Positions 1-9,675 of a DNA stretch of 64,000 nt are shown one piece after another. The translations under genes and the position numbers were made by a program. Location of the stretch: assembly GCF_018343715.1 (NCBI RefSeq), contig NZ_JAGYPL010000006.1, positions 70,790 through 134,789 on the forward strand, given 5' to 3'. Numbering within the stretch: position 1 is the stretch's first letter; each line of letters opens with the position of its first letter. Below the pieces are notes generated by a model. The model was not told the origin of the DNA. It searched no databases and worked only from the letters and a program-made list of their open reading frames with translations. The stretch is from Bacillus sp. FJAT-49711 (lineage in GTDB: Bacteria > Bacillota > Bacilli > Bacillales > Bacillaceae_C).

Positions 1-305
1 CCGATGTGTTTATGTCACCAATAGCTTGATTGGTAGCCTCCGTCCTTGAAAACCGATGTGCAAAGGTCACCAATAACATGATTGTTGACCAACCTCCTTG
101 AAAACCGATGCGCTTATGTCACCAATAGCTTGATTGCTAACCTTCGTCCCTGAAAACCGATGCGCTTATGTCACCAATAGCTTAATTGATAACCTTCGTC
201 CTTGAAAACCGATGTGTTTATGTCACCAATAGCTTGATTGGTCACCTTCGTCATTGAAATCTTATGCCCTTAGGCCACCAAAGCTAGTTTGGTGACCTTG
301 ATAAA
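1..305. repeat. 52-bp tandem repeat array (about 5.8 copies, open at left edge)
   Basis: Five copies of exactly 52 bp begin at 1, 53, 105, 157 and 209, and a degenerate sixth begins near 261. Most copies contain ACCAAT-AGCTTG-ATTGGT, a short inverted repeat. The last copy has a longer stem around ACCAAA-GCTAG-TTTGGT. The period is not a multiple of three and there is no open frame through the array, so it is not coding. The array probably continues left of the window. It lies just beyond the 3' end of the minus-strand ABC-2 operon, so that transcript would run into it. A diverged, inverted relative lies at 43405-43536. Confidence 0.9.
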
Positions 306-1127
306 TCAATTCCCCGCACTTTCATATCTCCGCAGCCCATGATTGAAAATAATCGCCGCCATTCCTGCACAGTATATCGCAACCAAAGGAGTCAAATAAC
401 CAAAGATGCTCCAATCGGTTTTTCCAAATAACAACGCTGCTGGAAAAAAGCTAATGAAAGCATAAGGTACAATCACTGCCACGAGAGCTTGAACACCTAA
501 TGAATAAATCGTAATGGGGTACTTTGCGAAATCACTTACAGTATGAACCATGTTTCCAAATGCGTTTCCAGGACTATGTGTCCAAAAAACAGACGAGCAC
601 GCAGCCAAATAAATAGAGACACGGATGACGATTGCCGAAATTAATAAAACGAGCGCCATCATGACCATTCCGACTGACCAATTAATCGTAATATTTCGTA
701 GAGCTTGAGAGATAATGACGGCTCCGATAAAGATATTTCCCACTCCGTTCATTCCGACTGCAGATCCTAATACTTGCAGGATAGGGGATACCGGTCTTAC
801 AAGTAAGCGATCCATTTCCCCACGATTGACAAATCTGCTTATCGACCAAATTCCATCAAAAAATAAGGAAGCAAATCCTTCCGTAAAAAAGATCATCGCA
901 TAAATAAAAGCCACTTCCCAAAAACCCCAACCATTGATTTCAGGAATTTGTTGATAAACTACCCATAGAAAAATAAACCCGAGTACTTGAGTTAACATGG
1001 CGGCCAATAATGTAATTAAGAAGTCTGCCTGATATTCTAATATTGCTTTTAAGTGTTGGTTAAATAAACGAGAATAGATAAATAGTGATTTTTTCAGTCT
1101 CAATTCGTAAACCTCCTTATCCGCCAT
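306..1127 (-). CDS. ABC-2 type exporter permease (second permease of the operon)
   Basis: A 273-residue integral membrane protein with about six hydrophobic segments. It resembles ABC-2 permeases of the DUF990 type, which pair with an ATPase and a second permease to export unknown substrates. It is the last of three minus-strand genes. Its start at 1127 lies 11 bp inside the 3' end of the preceding permease gene, so translation is probably coupled. A gene for drug or lipid export is possible, but nothing in the sequence gives the substrate. Downstream lies the 52-bp repeat array and no clear terminator. Confidence 0.8.
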   Translation of the reverse strand: MADKEVYELRLKKSLFIYSRLFNQHLKAILEYQADFLITLLAAMLTQVLGFIFLWVVYQQIPEINGWGFWEVAFIYAMIFFTEGFASLFFDGIWSISRFVNRGEMDRLLVRPVSPILQVLGSAVGMNGVGNIFIGAVIISQALRNITINWSVGMVMMALVLLISAIVIRVSIYLAACSSVFWTHSPGNAFGNMVHTVSDFAKYPITIYSLGVQALVAVIVPYAFISFFPAALLFGKTDWSIFGYLTPLVAIYCAGMAAIIFNHGLRRYESAGN

Positions 1128-1914
1128 GAATCGTCACTTGACGGACGGCCCAATTCCACATTAATTTTCCTGCCATCCATAAGACGATTACCCAAAATAG
1201 TTGTAAGAATATCATCTGTACAGCTTCAACACCTTGTATTTTTCCCAAATAAATAGAAGCTGGTATATAGACGATTCCTTGAAAAGGCAAGATGCTCGCC
1301 AAAGCTTTTAGCCAATCAGGGAAAAAGGTTAATGGGATAAGTGCGCCGGAAAATAAATTCGTAATGGCAGCACGTGACCAGGCAATCCCAACAGCGCTCG
1401 TCGTCCAAAAACAAAGTAAGGAAAAAATATAAACGATACTAAACTTTAAAACGAGAGAAACAACTAAACTAATTGCGAAAAGCACCGTTGTTACAATATG
1501 ATCTGGCACTAATACTCCAGCAAAAAGAAAGACAAAAATACTAATAAATATAGCACCGATCAATCCTTCTACTATGCTAGATCCTAATGTTTCCGCTAAA
1601 CGCGCTTTTTGAAAGTTAAGAGGTTTTAGAAGATCCATCGCCACGCTGCCATCCAATATTTTTCGTGATATTCCAGTTTCTGAATACCATGAAACTAATG
1701 AATTTGTCAGAAAGGTAATGAATAAATAAGCTTTCATTTGATCCCAAGTAAATCCGCCTAATTCTGTTCTTCCAGCGTAAATCGATTTCCATAAATAAAA
1801 CATTGATAATATGAAAATTAAACTAGCTATTAAACTAATGAAATAGTTGAATCGATAGACTAGCGTATTTTGCATCGTAATTTTAGCGATGGATCTATAC
1901 TTTTTCTGGAACAA
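1117..1914 (-). CDS. ABC-2 type exporter permease (first permease of the operon)
   Basis: Membrane protein of about 265 residues with six predicted hydrophobic segments, of the same DUF990-like class as its downstream partner. Longer frames reach an ATG at 1941, but those codons (M-A-M-R-R-R-R) encode a run of GGAGG that reads as the ribosome binding site itself. A TTG at 1914, about 9 bases after that run, is the better start. An ATG at 1875 is the other option. With the TTG start the gene overlaps the ATPase gene by 20 bases. The pair of permeases presumably forms a heterodimer served by that ATPase. Confidence 0.8.
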   Translation of the reverse strand: MFQKKYRSIAKITMQNTLVYRFNYFISLIASLIFILSMFYLWKSIYAGRTELGGFTWDQMKAYLFITFLTNSLVSWYSETGISRKILDGSVAMDLLKPLNFQKARLAETLGSSIVEGLIGAIFISIFVFLFAGVLVPDHIVTTVLFAISLVVSLVLKFSIVYIFSLLCFWTTSAVGIAWSRAAITNLFSGALIPLTFFPDWLKALASILPFQGIVYIPASIYLGKIQGVEAVQMIFLQLFWVIVLWMAGKLMWNWAVRQVTIHGG

Positions 1915-2944
1915 GACGAGTCTCCTCCTCCTCATGGCCACTATTTAAATCGAGCTTACCGTCATACACTTTTCTAATGACTTGTTCGATTTTAGGCTCA
2001 TCAATCCGAAAGTCGATTACTTCGCCGTGCTGCATGACATATGAAGCAATTTCACCAGCAGAAATGTCAAAACGATTGAAGCGGACAGAAAATTGTTGTC
2101 CCAATTCATTTTCTAAAATAACTCCTGGCAAGTCATTAATTAATAAAGACAAAGAAGGAATTGCCTCTTTCATTTGAAAGTGAATCGTTCTTTCCTTTAC
2201 AAAAGCATCCTTTACTGCCTGAAGTTCTCCATCGTAAATGACCCGTCCTTTATCGATAATAACAAGCCTTTCACAAATATCTTCTATATCATCCAAATCA
2301 TGTGTTGTTAAAATGATAGTCGTTCCTTTTTCACGGTTAATTTCCTTTATAAAAGTCCTGATTCGTTCTTTTACTGCAATATCTAAACCGATCGTCGGTT
2401 CGTCCAAGTATACGATTTTAGGATTATGCAACAAAGCGGCAGCGAGATCGGCTCTCATCCGCTGGCCAAGAGATATTTTTCTAGCTGATAAATGGAGAAA
2501 TTCATCCAGTCCGAGTAAATTTTTAAAGCGATTAAGATTCTCTTGATAAACATCCTCTGGAATTTCATATATATCTTTCAATAGTGAAAATGATTCAATG
2601 ACAGGTAGATCCCACCATAACTGTGTGCGCTGACCAAAAACAACGCCAATTTTTTGGGCATTTTCCATTCTATTTTTATAAGGGGTAAGCCCATCGACCG
2701 TTATGGATCCTGATGTAGGGACAAGTATCCCAGTGAGCATTTTGATTGTAGTTGATTTACCTGCTCCATTTGGTCCTACATAGGCGACCGCTTCTCCTTC
2801 TTTAACAGCAAGATCAATATTATTAACCGCAAGTTTTTCAGCATAATTTTGTGTAAATAAATGTTTGATCGCTCCCTTTAATCCAGGATCTTTAATAGGA
2901 TGCCGAAATTGTTTTGTTAACCCCTTTACTTCAATAAGATTCAT
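1895..2944 (-). CDS. ABC transporter ATP-binding protein (exporter)
   Basis: A 349-residue nucleotide-binding subunit. The Walker A motif is GPNGAGKST near residue 57. The signature region reads SLGQRMRADLA, the Walker B is KIVYLDEPTIGLD, and the H-loop is TTHD. A C-terminal extension of about 100 residues follows the ATPase core, as in ABC-2 ATPases of the NatA/DrrA class. First gene of a three-gene minus-strand operon with two ABC-2 permeases. It supplies ATP hydrolysis on the cytoplasmic face of the membrane. The substrate is unknown. Confidence 0.9.
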   Translation of the reverse strand: MNLIEVKGLTKQFRHPIKDPGLKGAIKHLFTQNYAEKLAVNNIDLAVKEGEAVAYVGPNGAGKSTTIKMLTGILVPTSGSITVDGLTPYKNRMENAQKIGVVFGQRTQLWWDLPVIESFSLLKDIYEIPEDVYQENLNRFKNLLGLDEFLHLSARKISLGQRMRADLAAALLHNPKIVYLDEPTIGLDIAVKERIRTFIKEINREKGTTIILTTHDLDDIEDICERLVIIDKGRVIYDGELQAVKDAFVKERTIHFQMKEAIPSLSLLINDLPGVILENELGQQFSVRFNRFDISAGEIASYVMQHGEVIDFRIDEPKIEQVIRKVYDGKLDLNSGHEEEETRLVPEKV

Positions 2945-3204
2945 GAAATTGACTCCCTTCTAGTTACAAAATTCCCCAAAAAATATAAGTTTTAGTAATC
3001 TTCTATAAAAGTAGTTGAAACCCTTTAAATTTTTCAAAGTCATAGTTACTATGTCCTTAGTCCTGTTTTCTGAAGGTTGGGAGGATTCTAACATTTAAGC
3101 GATGAATAATAAATGTAGGAAATAAATGTTTGTTCTCTAAGACATAAGGAGGAGGGATTTACATATTCTAGTGGCATATTTACTATTTTTAGGAGGATGA
3201 GTAA

Positions 3205-4185
3205 ATGTCAAGAAAGTGGTGGAGTTTGTCGATGGTTTTTTTATTGTTTTTTTCAAATTTATTTAGTTTTAATGTAATGGCAAATGAAACAAAAGAAGCT
3301 CCTTCAAGCGATGAGTCAGATTGGACATTAGTGTGGGAGGATAACTTCGATGGTGAGGAGTTAGACTCAACTAAATGGACAATCGATACTGGAAATGGCT
3401 ATGAACAGGAAGATGGAACTTGGGTTACGGGATGGGGAAATAATGAATTGCAATACTATCATGAAAATAATGTAGAAGTGGAGAACGGAAAACTAATTTT
3501 ACAAGGTCGGAAGGTAACTGTTTCTGATAATAGAGGCACGTATCAATATACATCTGGTAAAATCCTTTCTCGAGGCAAGTTTAGTAAAAAGTATGGGAAA
3601 ATTGAAGCGAAGATGAAGCTGCCGGAAGGAAAAGGATTTTGGCCAGCATTTTGGATGATGCCTGAGGATGATGTGTACGGAGGATGGGCTGCTTCAGGCG
3701 AGATTGATATTATGGAAGGAAAAGGTAGTAAACTGCATAACGTTGGCGGTGCGATTCATTATGGAGGAAGCTGGCCAAATAATACGTATACAGCAAAGGA
3801 TTATGATTTTCAAGATGGTAAAGATATTACCGATTTTAATATATATAGCCTAGAATGGGAGCCTGGTGAACTCCGTTGGTATGTAAATGGAGAACTCTAT
3901 CAAAAGCTTAATAATTGGAGTTCGACAGGAACAGGAAATGCTGCCAAGTTTTCATATCCCGCTCCGTTTGACCAAGAATTTTTTATCATATTAAATCTTG
4001 CCATCGGTGGTCATTTTGATGGAAATCCTGATGAGAGCACTGAATTTCCGGGACAAGTAGAGGTTGATTATGTAAAGGTTTATGAACTAACAGGTCGAGA
4101 TTATTTAGAGCCTGCTGAACCTGGATTTGAAGTGGAGGAATTACCGAGTAATGCGAAAGAAGCCATTAATGGAAACTATATTTAG
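3205..4185 (+). CDS. Secreted GH16 beta-glucanase (laminarinase type), ended by a premature TAG
   Basis: A 326-residue product. It has a signal peptide (basic MSRKWW, hydrophobic core, cleavage after V-M-A at about residue 26) and one GH16 jelly-roll domain (about 35-295). The catalytic signature GEIDIMEG gives nucleophile E166, assisting D168 and acid/base E171. Members hydrolyse beta-1,3 or beta-1,3-1,4-glucans outside the cell. Start at 3205 is preceded by AGGAGG. The frame ends in TAG at 4183-4185, but the same frame stays open to 6738 and encodes carbohydrate-binding modules. The catalytic domain is complete, so a shortened active enzyme could still be secreted. Confidence 0.9.
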   Translation: MSRKWWSLSMVFLLFFSNLFSFNVMANETKEAPSSDESDWTLVWEDNFDGEELDSTKWTIDTGNGYEQEDGTWVTGWGNNELQYYHENNVEVENGKLILQGRKVTVSDNRGTYQYTSGKILSRGKFSKKYGKIEAKMKLPEGKGFWPAFWMMPEDDVYGGWAASGEIDIMEGKGSKLHNVGGAIHYGGSWPNNTYTAKDYDFQDGKDITDFNIYSLEWEPGELRWYVNGELYQKLNNWSSTGTGNAAKFSYPAPFDQEFFIILNLAIGGHFDGNPDESTEFPGQVEVDYVKVYELTGRDYLEPAEPGFEVEELPSNAKEAINGNYI

Positions 4186-6738
4186 GATAATTCGTATGAA
4201 AATGGCTTCACAACTATAGCTAATAGTTCCGATTTGGAGAATAGGTGGGATTATACGAATTGGAATTTAGTTAATATGAATGATTTCAATGGAAGTGCAA
4301 CTGCTTCTGTCGAGAAACTTGATGGAAAACCTTTTGCAAAAGTTGATATTAATCAGCCTGGAAATCAATCATACTCTGTACAACTTATTCAAAATGTTAC
4401 TTTAGGAAAAGGTCGCTGGTATAAGTTAAGCTTTGATGCTAAATCGAATGCAAATCGAAATCTAAATATAAAGTTCGGCGGTGGACCGGAAAGAGGCTAT
4501 ACGGCTTATTCTCCTTCCCCAGATTTTGCCTTAACGAATAGTGCTCAGTCATATGAATTAAAATTCCAAATGCAGCATGATACGGATGCAGCGGCAAGGC
4601 TCGAATTTAATATAGGACTCAATGCAAATCCTGTTTGGATTGGAAATGTCATTCTCGAAGAAATTGAAGCTGTGGACCCATATAACGAAGAGGCACCGAA
4701 AAAGCCATTATCAAATGGAAACCATGTGTATAATGGAACCTTTGATGAAGGTAGAATGGATCGCATGACGTATTGGAATCTTTATACAGAGGGGGCTGCT
4801 GCGAATGCTTCCGTTAATCCTGATAAAAGAGAATTAGAGATAAAGATTATCGATGGTGGCAGTGTTGGGGATGCAGTTAAGGTAGTTCAAAAAGGTGTAA
4901 ATCTACTAAGTAATGACGATTACGAATTGACTTTTAATGCAAGAGCTAATTCTCCTAGAGACATACAAGTTGCTTTCTTAAATGAGGATGGAACGGTTAA
5001 TTTTTCTGGAAATCAAACAATTCCTTTAACGAATGCGATGGAAGCGAAATCGATTCGTTTTACAATGCCAGATATCACTGATGTTAAAGGTCAGCTTGTA
5101 TTCTATCTTGGCGGAAACAACAATAATGTTAATTTGGACGATGTAAAACTTATTCGCTTAACGAATAAGAATGATCAATTAACATTAAATGATATTTTTC
5201 CTTTGAAAAATGGAAACTTTTCAAAGGGTTTAGAAGATTGGACGAAGCATGTTCAAGGGGATTATGGTGATTCTAGTTCATCAGGGATACTCCAAGTGGA
5301 AGATGGTCAAGCTAAATTCTCCATTGAAAATGTTGGCAGTAATCCTTGGGATCTTATGTTGATCCAGGAAAGAATGAATGTAAAAAAAGGAAACACATAT
5401 GTAGTACAATTCGATGCCAAATCAACAGTGGAGAGAATGGTAGAAGTAATAGTTGAAAACGCATCCTATACAAGATTTTTTGATGAAAAAATTCAATTGA
5501 ACGATACAATGAAAACATTCGAATTTGAATTCAAAATGAATACAGATGACGAAGTTGGCCTAAAATATTTACTTGGAAATATTGCAGGAACCCAAGCGAT
5601 AAACGAGGCGCATCATGTCATCATTGACAATGTCCGCTTTGAAATAAAAGGGGAAAGAGAAAAGCATTTCCCACTTCAAAATGGCGACTTTTCCGAGGGT
5701 TTAGCTAATTGGAATCGACACGTTCAAGGAGATTATGACGGAAATTCAAGAGCAACAATGGAAGCAGTAAATGGTGAAGCAAAGGTTTCGGTTCAAAATG
5801 TTGGGACGAATCCTTGGGACGTACAATTAAATCAGCCAGGGCTAGCTTTAACTGAAGGAAAGACATATGTGGTTTCATTCGATGCGAGATCAACAATCGA
5901 TAGATTACTAGAAGTAGTCCTTGATAACGGGGCCCCTTCCTACCATCGTTATTTTAACGATACTGTCCAGCTGACTGATTCTGTAAAATCATATTCCTTT
6001 GAATTTACAATGACAAAGGGCGATATGACTACCTTCCAATTTTTGCTTGGTAATGTAGGTGGCCAACAGTTAACGAATCCACATGATGTATTTATTGATA
6101 ATGTGAAGTTGGAAGTTAAAGGAGCAAGGGATGCATTAGGAGAAAGCGATGAAGATCCAATAAATCCTCCTGAGCAAAAGAAGGATCAAGTTGAAGCAAA
6201 GTTTCAAATGAATGGAAATAATGCGATCATTTCGGACTCTGATTTAGAAAATCTATTAGATGAAATGAAAAATGAAGGGACAGTTATCATCAACTTATCT
6301 AACAACAAGGATAATACATTCGTCCGTCTTAGTGAAAGACAAGTAAAGTTGTTAAAAGAAAAGGCAGCAATCGTTAAAGTTAATTTGAATGAGGATGTTA
6401 TTTTATCCATCCCATCACACATTTTTATAAACGAAAAAGGCAAAGCTGAGCTAAGTATAAAGAAAGAAAAAGCTGTTAACGGTGCCGTCAGTACAGTTTA
6501 TAATTTGGAACTGAAGCAAGGCGGTCATACGATTTCCAAGTTTGGCGACCGAAATGTAACATTGTCCTTAAAGGTGAACAAAGGAAGCGAAGGGCTTAGC
6601 GTTTATTATTCAAATAAAGGAAAAAATGATTGGATAAAACTTGGAGGTACACATCGTGATGGACAAGTGACCGTTGACACTAATCATTTTAGTTCATTTG
6701 CAGTGTTTGAACATGATCCATCAAATAAAAAGAAGTAA
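4186..6738 (+). pseudogene. Severed C-terminal half of the GH16 enzyme: CBM4/9-like modules and a terminal Ig-like domain
   Basis: This continues in the same frame as the GH16 gene after its TAG. The longest start-to-stop piece begins with TTG at 4234, which has no ribosome binding site, so independent translation is unlikely. It encodes about 850 residues: a first binding module, a second starting near N-G-T-F-D-E-G, then two close tandem copies each opening N-G-(N/D)-F-S-(K/E)-G and ending in IDNV(R/K)-E-(I/V)-KG. A C-terminal domain of about 190 residues follows, of the type found at the end of surface glycosidases. No SLH or sortase anchor is present. A single base change (for example C to T) would restore one polypeptide of 1177 residues. 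Confidence 0.8.
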
Positions 6739-6745
6739 TAATTAT

Positions 6746-6779
6746 AAAGAAGACGGCTTCCATTGAGCCGTCTTCTTTT
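6746..6779 (+). terminator. Rho-independent terminator after the GH16 locus
   Basis: Perfect 13-bp stem AAAGAAGACGGCT / AGCCGTCTTCTTT with a 7-base loop, ending in a T run. Confidence 0.9.
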
Positions 6780-6863
6780 ATGCTGAAAACTCGTATTTCT
6801 TCAATTATATTAAAAAGTTTGATACATTTTTAATATCACTTTTTAAATAAAGAGGGTGAGCGA

Positions 6864-7709
6864 ATGATTTATATTGGCGTAACAGGATGGGGAGACCATG
6901 ATACATTGTACGACAACGGTACGACAGTACGTGATAAGTTGAAGGAATATGCTGCTCATTTTCCAACAGTTGAGGTGGATACTTCTTTTTATGCCATTCA
7001 ACCGGAAAAAAATAGTGCGAAATGGGTTCATGATACACCAGATGGTTTTCGTTTCGTTGTGAAAGCTTATCAAGGGATGACAGGGCATCAAAGAGGTGAA
7101 ATTCCATTTGCCACGAAAGATGAAATGTTTGAGGCTTTTCTTTTATCAATTCAGCCATTTATCAAAAGTGGAAAGTTAGCAATGGTGTTATTTCAATTTC
7201 CGCCTTGGTTTGACTGCACGAAAGAAAATGTTGCTTACTTACGATATTGCCGGGAAAAAATGCAAGATACTCCAGTTGCTCTAGAATTTCGAAATCAAAC
7301 ATGGTTTTATCCTCAATATAAAGAAAGCACTCTTCGTTTTATGGAGGATGAGGGTTGGATTCATAGCATTTGTGACGAACCACAATCGGGATTAGGCTCG
7401 GTTCCAACGATTTTGCATCCTACAAATAAAGATAAAACTTTAGTTCGAATGCACGGCCGCAACGTTGCCGCGTGGATGAAGCCGAATGGGAAAAATTGGA
7501 GAGAAGTTCGTTATTTATATCGCTATAATAAGGAAGAACTGCTAGAATGGAAAAAATGGATTATTCAACTACAAAAAGAAACGAAAGATATATATGTTCT
7601 TTTCAATAATAACTCTGGCGGAGATGCAGCTGATAATGCTAAACAATTTATTGAAATGTTCGGGATCGAGTATACTGGGTTAGCTCCAAAGCAGCTCGGA
7701 TTATTTTAG
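6864..7709 (+). CDS. yunF: DUF72 / UPF0759 family protein YunF
   Basis: A 281-residue protein of the DUF72 family (TIM-barrel-like), matching B. subtilis YunF in length and in conserved stretches such as IGVTGWGDH, VEVDTSFYAIQ, FQFPPWF, LEFRNQTWF and the C-terminal LFNNNSGGDAADNA. The biochemical role is unknown. The start is an ATG preceded by AGAGGGTGAG. It begins the yunF-yunD-yunC-yunB block on the plus strand, as a neighbour of YunD as in B. subtilis. Confidence 0.9.
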   Translation: MIYIGVTGWGDHDTLYDNGTTVRDKLKEYAAHFPTVEVDTSFYAIQPEKNSAKWVHDTPDGFRFVVKAYQGMTGHQRGEIPFATKDEMFEAFLLSIQPFIKSGKLAMVLFQFPPWFDCTKENVAYLRYCREKMQDTPVALEFRNQTWFYPQYKESTLRFMEDEGWIHSICDEPQSGLGSVPTILHPTNKDKTLVRMHGRNVAAWMKPNGKNWREVRYLYRYNKEELLEWKKWIIQLQKETKDIYVLFNNNSGGDAADNAKQFIEMFGIEYTGLAPKQLGLF

Positions 7710-7872
7710 TGAAAACTTGCTTGTGTAAGACAGAAATCTTAAAATGTGCGAAGGTATATCCGATAGGACTGAAATTCGAAAAAAATGAATTTTGAGTTCG
7801 AAAAGCCGCGTGAATTGAACTGATATTCAATAAATAGAGATGTAAGCCAGAATTTAAAAGAATCGTTGGGAA

Positions 7873-9243
7873 GTGTACTCTGTGAAAGAAAAGATTCACA
7901 TTTATCATACGAATGATCTTCATAGCCATTTTGAAAATTGGCCAAAAATTCGATCCTTCCTAGCAGAAAGGAAAGCAATTCATGAATCGGCGGGGGAGGA
8001 TGTTTTTATTTTTGACTGTGGCGATTTTATGGATCGCTGGCACCCATTTACGGAAGGCTCAATGGGAAAAGGGAATACCCAGATATTAAATGAAGGCCAC
8101 TATTCGGCTGTAACGATTGGAAACAATGAAGGAATCACCCTGCCTTTTCAAGATTTAGATGGTTTGTATGAAAAGGCAAATTTTGATGTAATTGTGGCGA
8201 ATTTGTACCTACCCCATTATAAGAGGCCGAAGTGGGTTCAACCATATGTTATTTATGAAACGAAACATGGTCATAAAATTGGCGTTACGGCAGTCACGAC
8301 CTATTATCAAAAATTATATGAATTGCTTGGATGGGAGCTCACTGAACCTTTTACCGAACTCGAAATGCAAATTAATAGGTTGAAAGATGAAACAGATATG
8401 ATTATTGTGCTATCACATTTAGGAATCCATGATGATGAAAAAATAGCAGAGTTATTCCCTAAAGTTGATTTAATATTGGGCGCGCATACTCATCACTTTT
8501 TTCATGAAGGAAATAAGGTCCATCATACGATGATGGCGGCAGCAGGTAAATATGGCCGATTTGTCGGATATGTAGATGTTGAACTTAAAGAAAAACCTTT
8601 AATGATCCAGCCGAAGCTCTTTGAAACAGATTCACTTCCTTCATTAGAAAATGAAGTGAATTTTGGATATGAATTAGAAAGTATCGGAAAAAAGCAATTG
8701 GATAGTAGAGTTACCTATTTACATAATACTTTAGAATTTTCATGGGATAAGCCTTCTGCGTTAGCAAACCTTTTATGCGAAGCATTGCAGGAATGGTGTA
8801 AAGCCGACTGTGCATTGATCAATTCAGGCTTAGTTCTAACACAGCTTCAAAAAGGATATGTGACCAAATACGATATCCATCAAATGCTGCCCCATCCGAT
8901 AAATCCTTGTAATGTTGAACTTACAGGGGCTCAATTAAAAGAAGTTCTGCTTCATGCTGAAGAAGATGGTTGGTCTGATCTTGAAGTAATCGGTTTAGGT
9001 TTCAGAGGCTCGGTAATGGGGGTGTTTGTTTATTCTGGAATAGAGATAGAGAAGAATGAACAACAAGTTTTTATTAATGGCACCTTAATTGATCCCGTAA
9101 AAACGTATACACTTGCAACGACAGATATGTTTACTTTTGGGAGATTCTTTCCGGAAATTCGAAGATCTGAAGTTAAGCATTATTTTATGCCGGAATTTCT
9201 TCGCGATATTATGGAATGGAAATTAGGGCAAATGAATGATTGA
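7873..9243 (+). CDS. yunD: Metallophosphatase / 5'-nucleotidase family protein YunD
   Basis: A 456-residue protein with an N-terminal calcineurin-like phosphoesterase domain (IYHTNDLHSHF, FDCGDFMDRW, GNNE, LSHLGIHDD, GAHTHHFFHEG) and a C-terminal 5'-nucleotidase domain (about 280-450). These residues bind the two metal ions used for phosphate-ester hydrolysis. No signal peptide is seen, so it is likely cytoplasmic, as for YunD, unlike secreted nucleotidases. The start is GTG at 7873. A second in-frame GTG at 7882 is equally possible because the ribosome binding site (TTGGGAAG) is weak. yunC follows after 50 bp. Confidence 0.9.
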   Translation: MYSVKEKIHIYHTNDLHSHFENWPKIRSFLAERKAIHESAGEDVFIFDCGDFMDRWHPFTEGSMGKGNTQILNEGHYSAVTIGNNEGITLPFQDLDGLYEKANFDVIVANLYLPHYKRPKWVQPYVIYETKHGHKIGVTAVTTYYQKLYELLGWELTEPFTELEMQINRLKDETDMIIVLSHLGIHDDEKIAELFPKVDLILGAHTHHFFHEGNKVHHTMMAAAGKYGRFVGYVDVELKEKPLMIQPKLFETDSLPSLENEVNFGYELESIGKKQLDSRVTYLHNTLEFSWDKPSALANLLCEALQEWCKADCALINSGLVLTQLQKGYVTKYDIHQMLPHPINPCNVELTGAQLKEVLLHAEEDGWSDLEVIGLGFRGSVMGVFVYSGIEIEKNEQQVFINGTLIDPVKTYTLATTDMFTFGRFFPEIRRSEVKHYFMPEFLRDIMEWKLGQMND

Positions 9244-9293
9244 CCAATTTTCTTCTCCTTTCATACATATGAGTATTGGGAGGAGTGAAGGAT

Positions 9294-9596
9294 ATGGTTT
9301 CTGTAGAACCTTTAACAATAGAAGGACATACGTTTATTGCTACTTCTGTTTTACTGCCTAAGACTACATTACTGACAATATCAAATGATAAAGGCTATAT
9401 AATGTGTGGTGCACTCGATGTGGCCTTATTAAATAATCGCTTAGTTGATAGGCAAATTATTGCTGGAAGAGCGGTCGGTGTAAAGACGATTGAACAGCTA
9501 ATGAATGCGCCTCTCGAGTCAGTTACGATTGCCGCCGAAAAATTAGGAATTCATGCAGGTATGATCGGGACGGAAGCTTTATTAAAAATGGTATAA
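9294..9596 (+). CDS. yunC: DUF1805 family protein YunC
   Basis: A 100-residue protein matching YunC (DUF1805): V-x-P-L-T-I-E-G near the N terminus and the glycine-rich GALDVALLN and AGRAVGVKTIEQL stretches. The function is unknown. The frame is open from 9276, but the ATG at 9294 lies 8 bases after GGGAGGAG and is the natural start. It sits between yunD and yunB as in B. subtilis. Confidence 0.85.
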   Translation: MVSVEPLTIEGHTFIATSVLLPKTTLLTISNDKGYIMCGALDVALLNNRLVDRQIIAGRAVGVKTIEQLMNAPLESVTIAAEKLGIHAGMIGTEALLKMV

Positions 9597-9675
9597 CAAA
9601 ATCTGGGACAAATTTTTTAAAACTTGCCCTAACTTGCCCCTCTTATGCATACATTTGCATTAAGGGGGGATTTTT

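Noticed and set aside
1-305. CRISPR array
   Set aside because: The full 52-bp unit is conserved with no variable spacers, and no cas genes are present.
4234-6738. Independent gene for a carbohydrate-binding protein
   Set aside because: The TTG start has no ribosome binding site and the frame is continuous with the GH16 gene upstream, so it is better read as a severed half.
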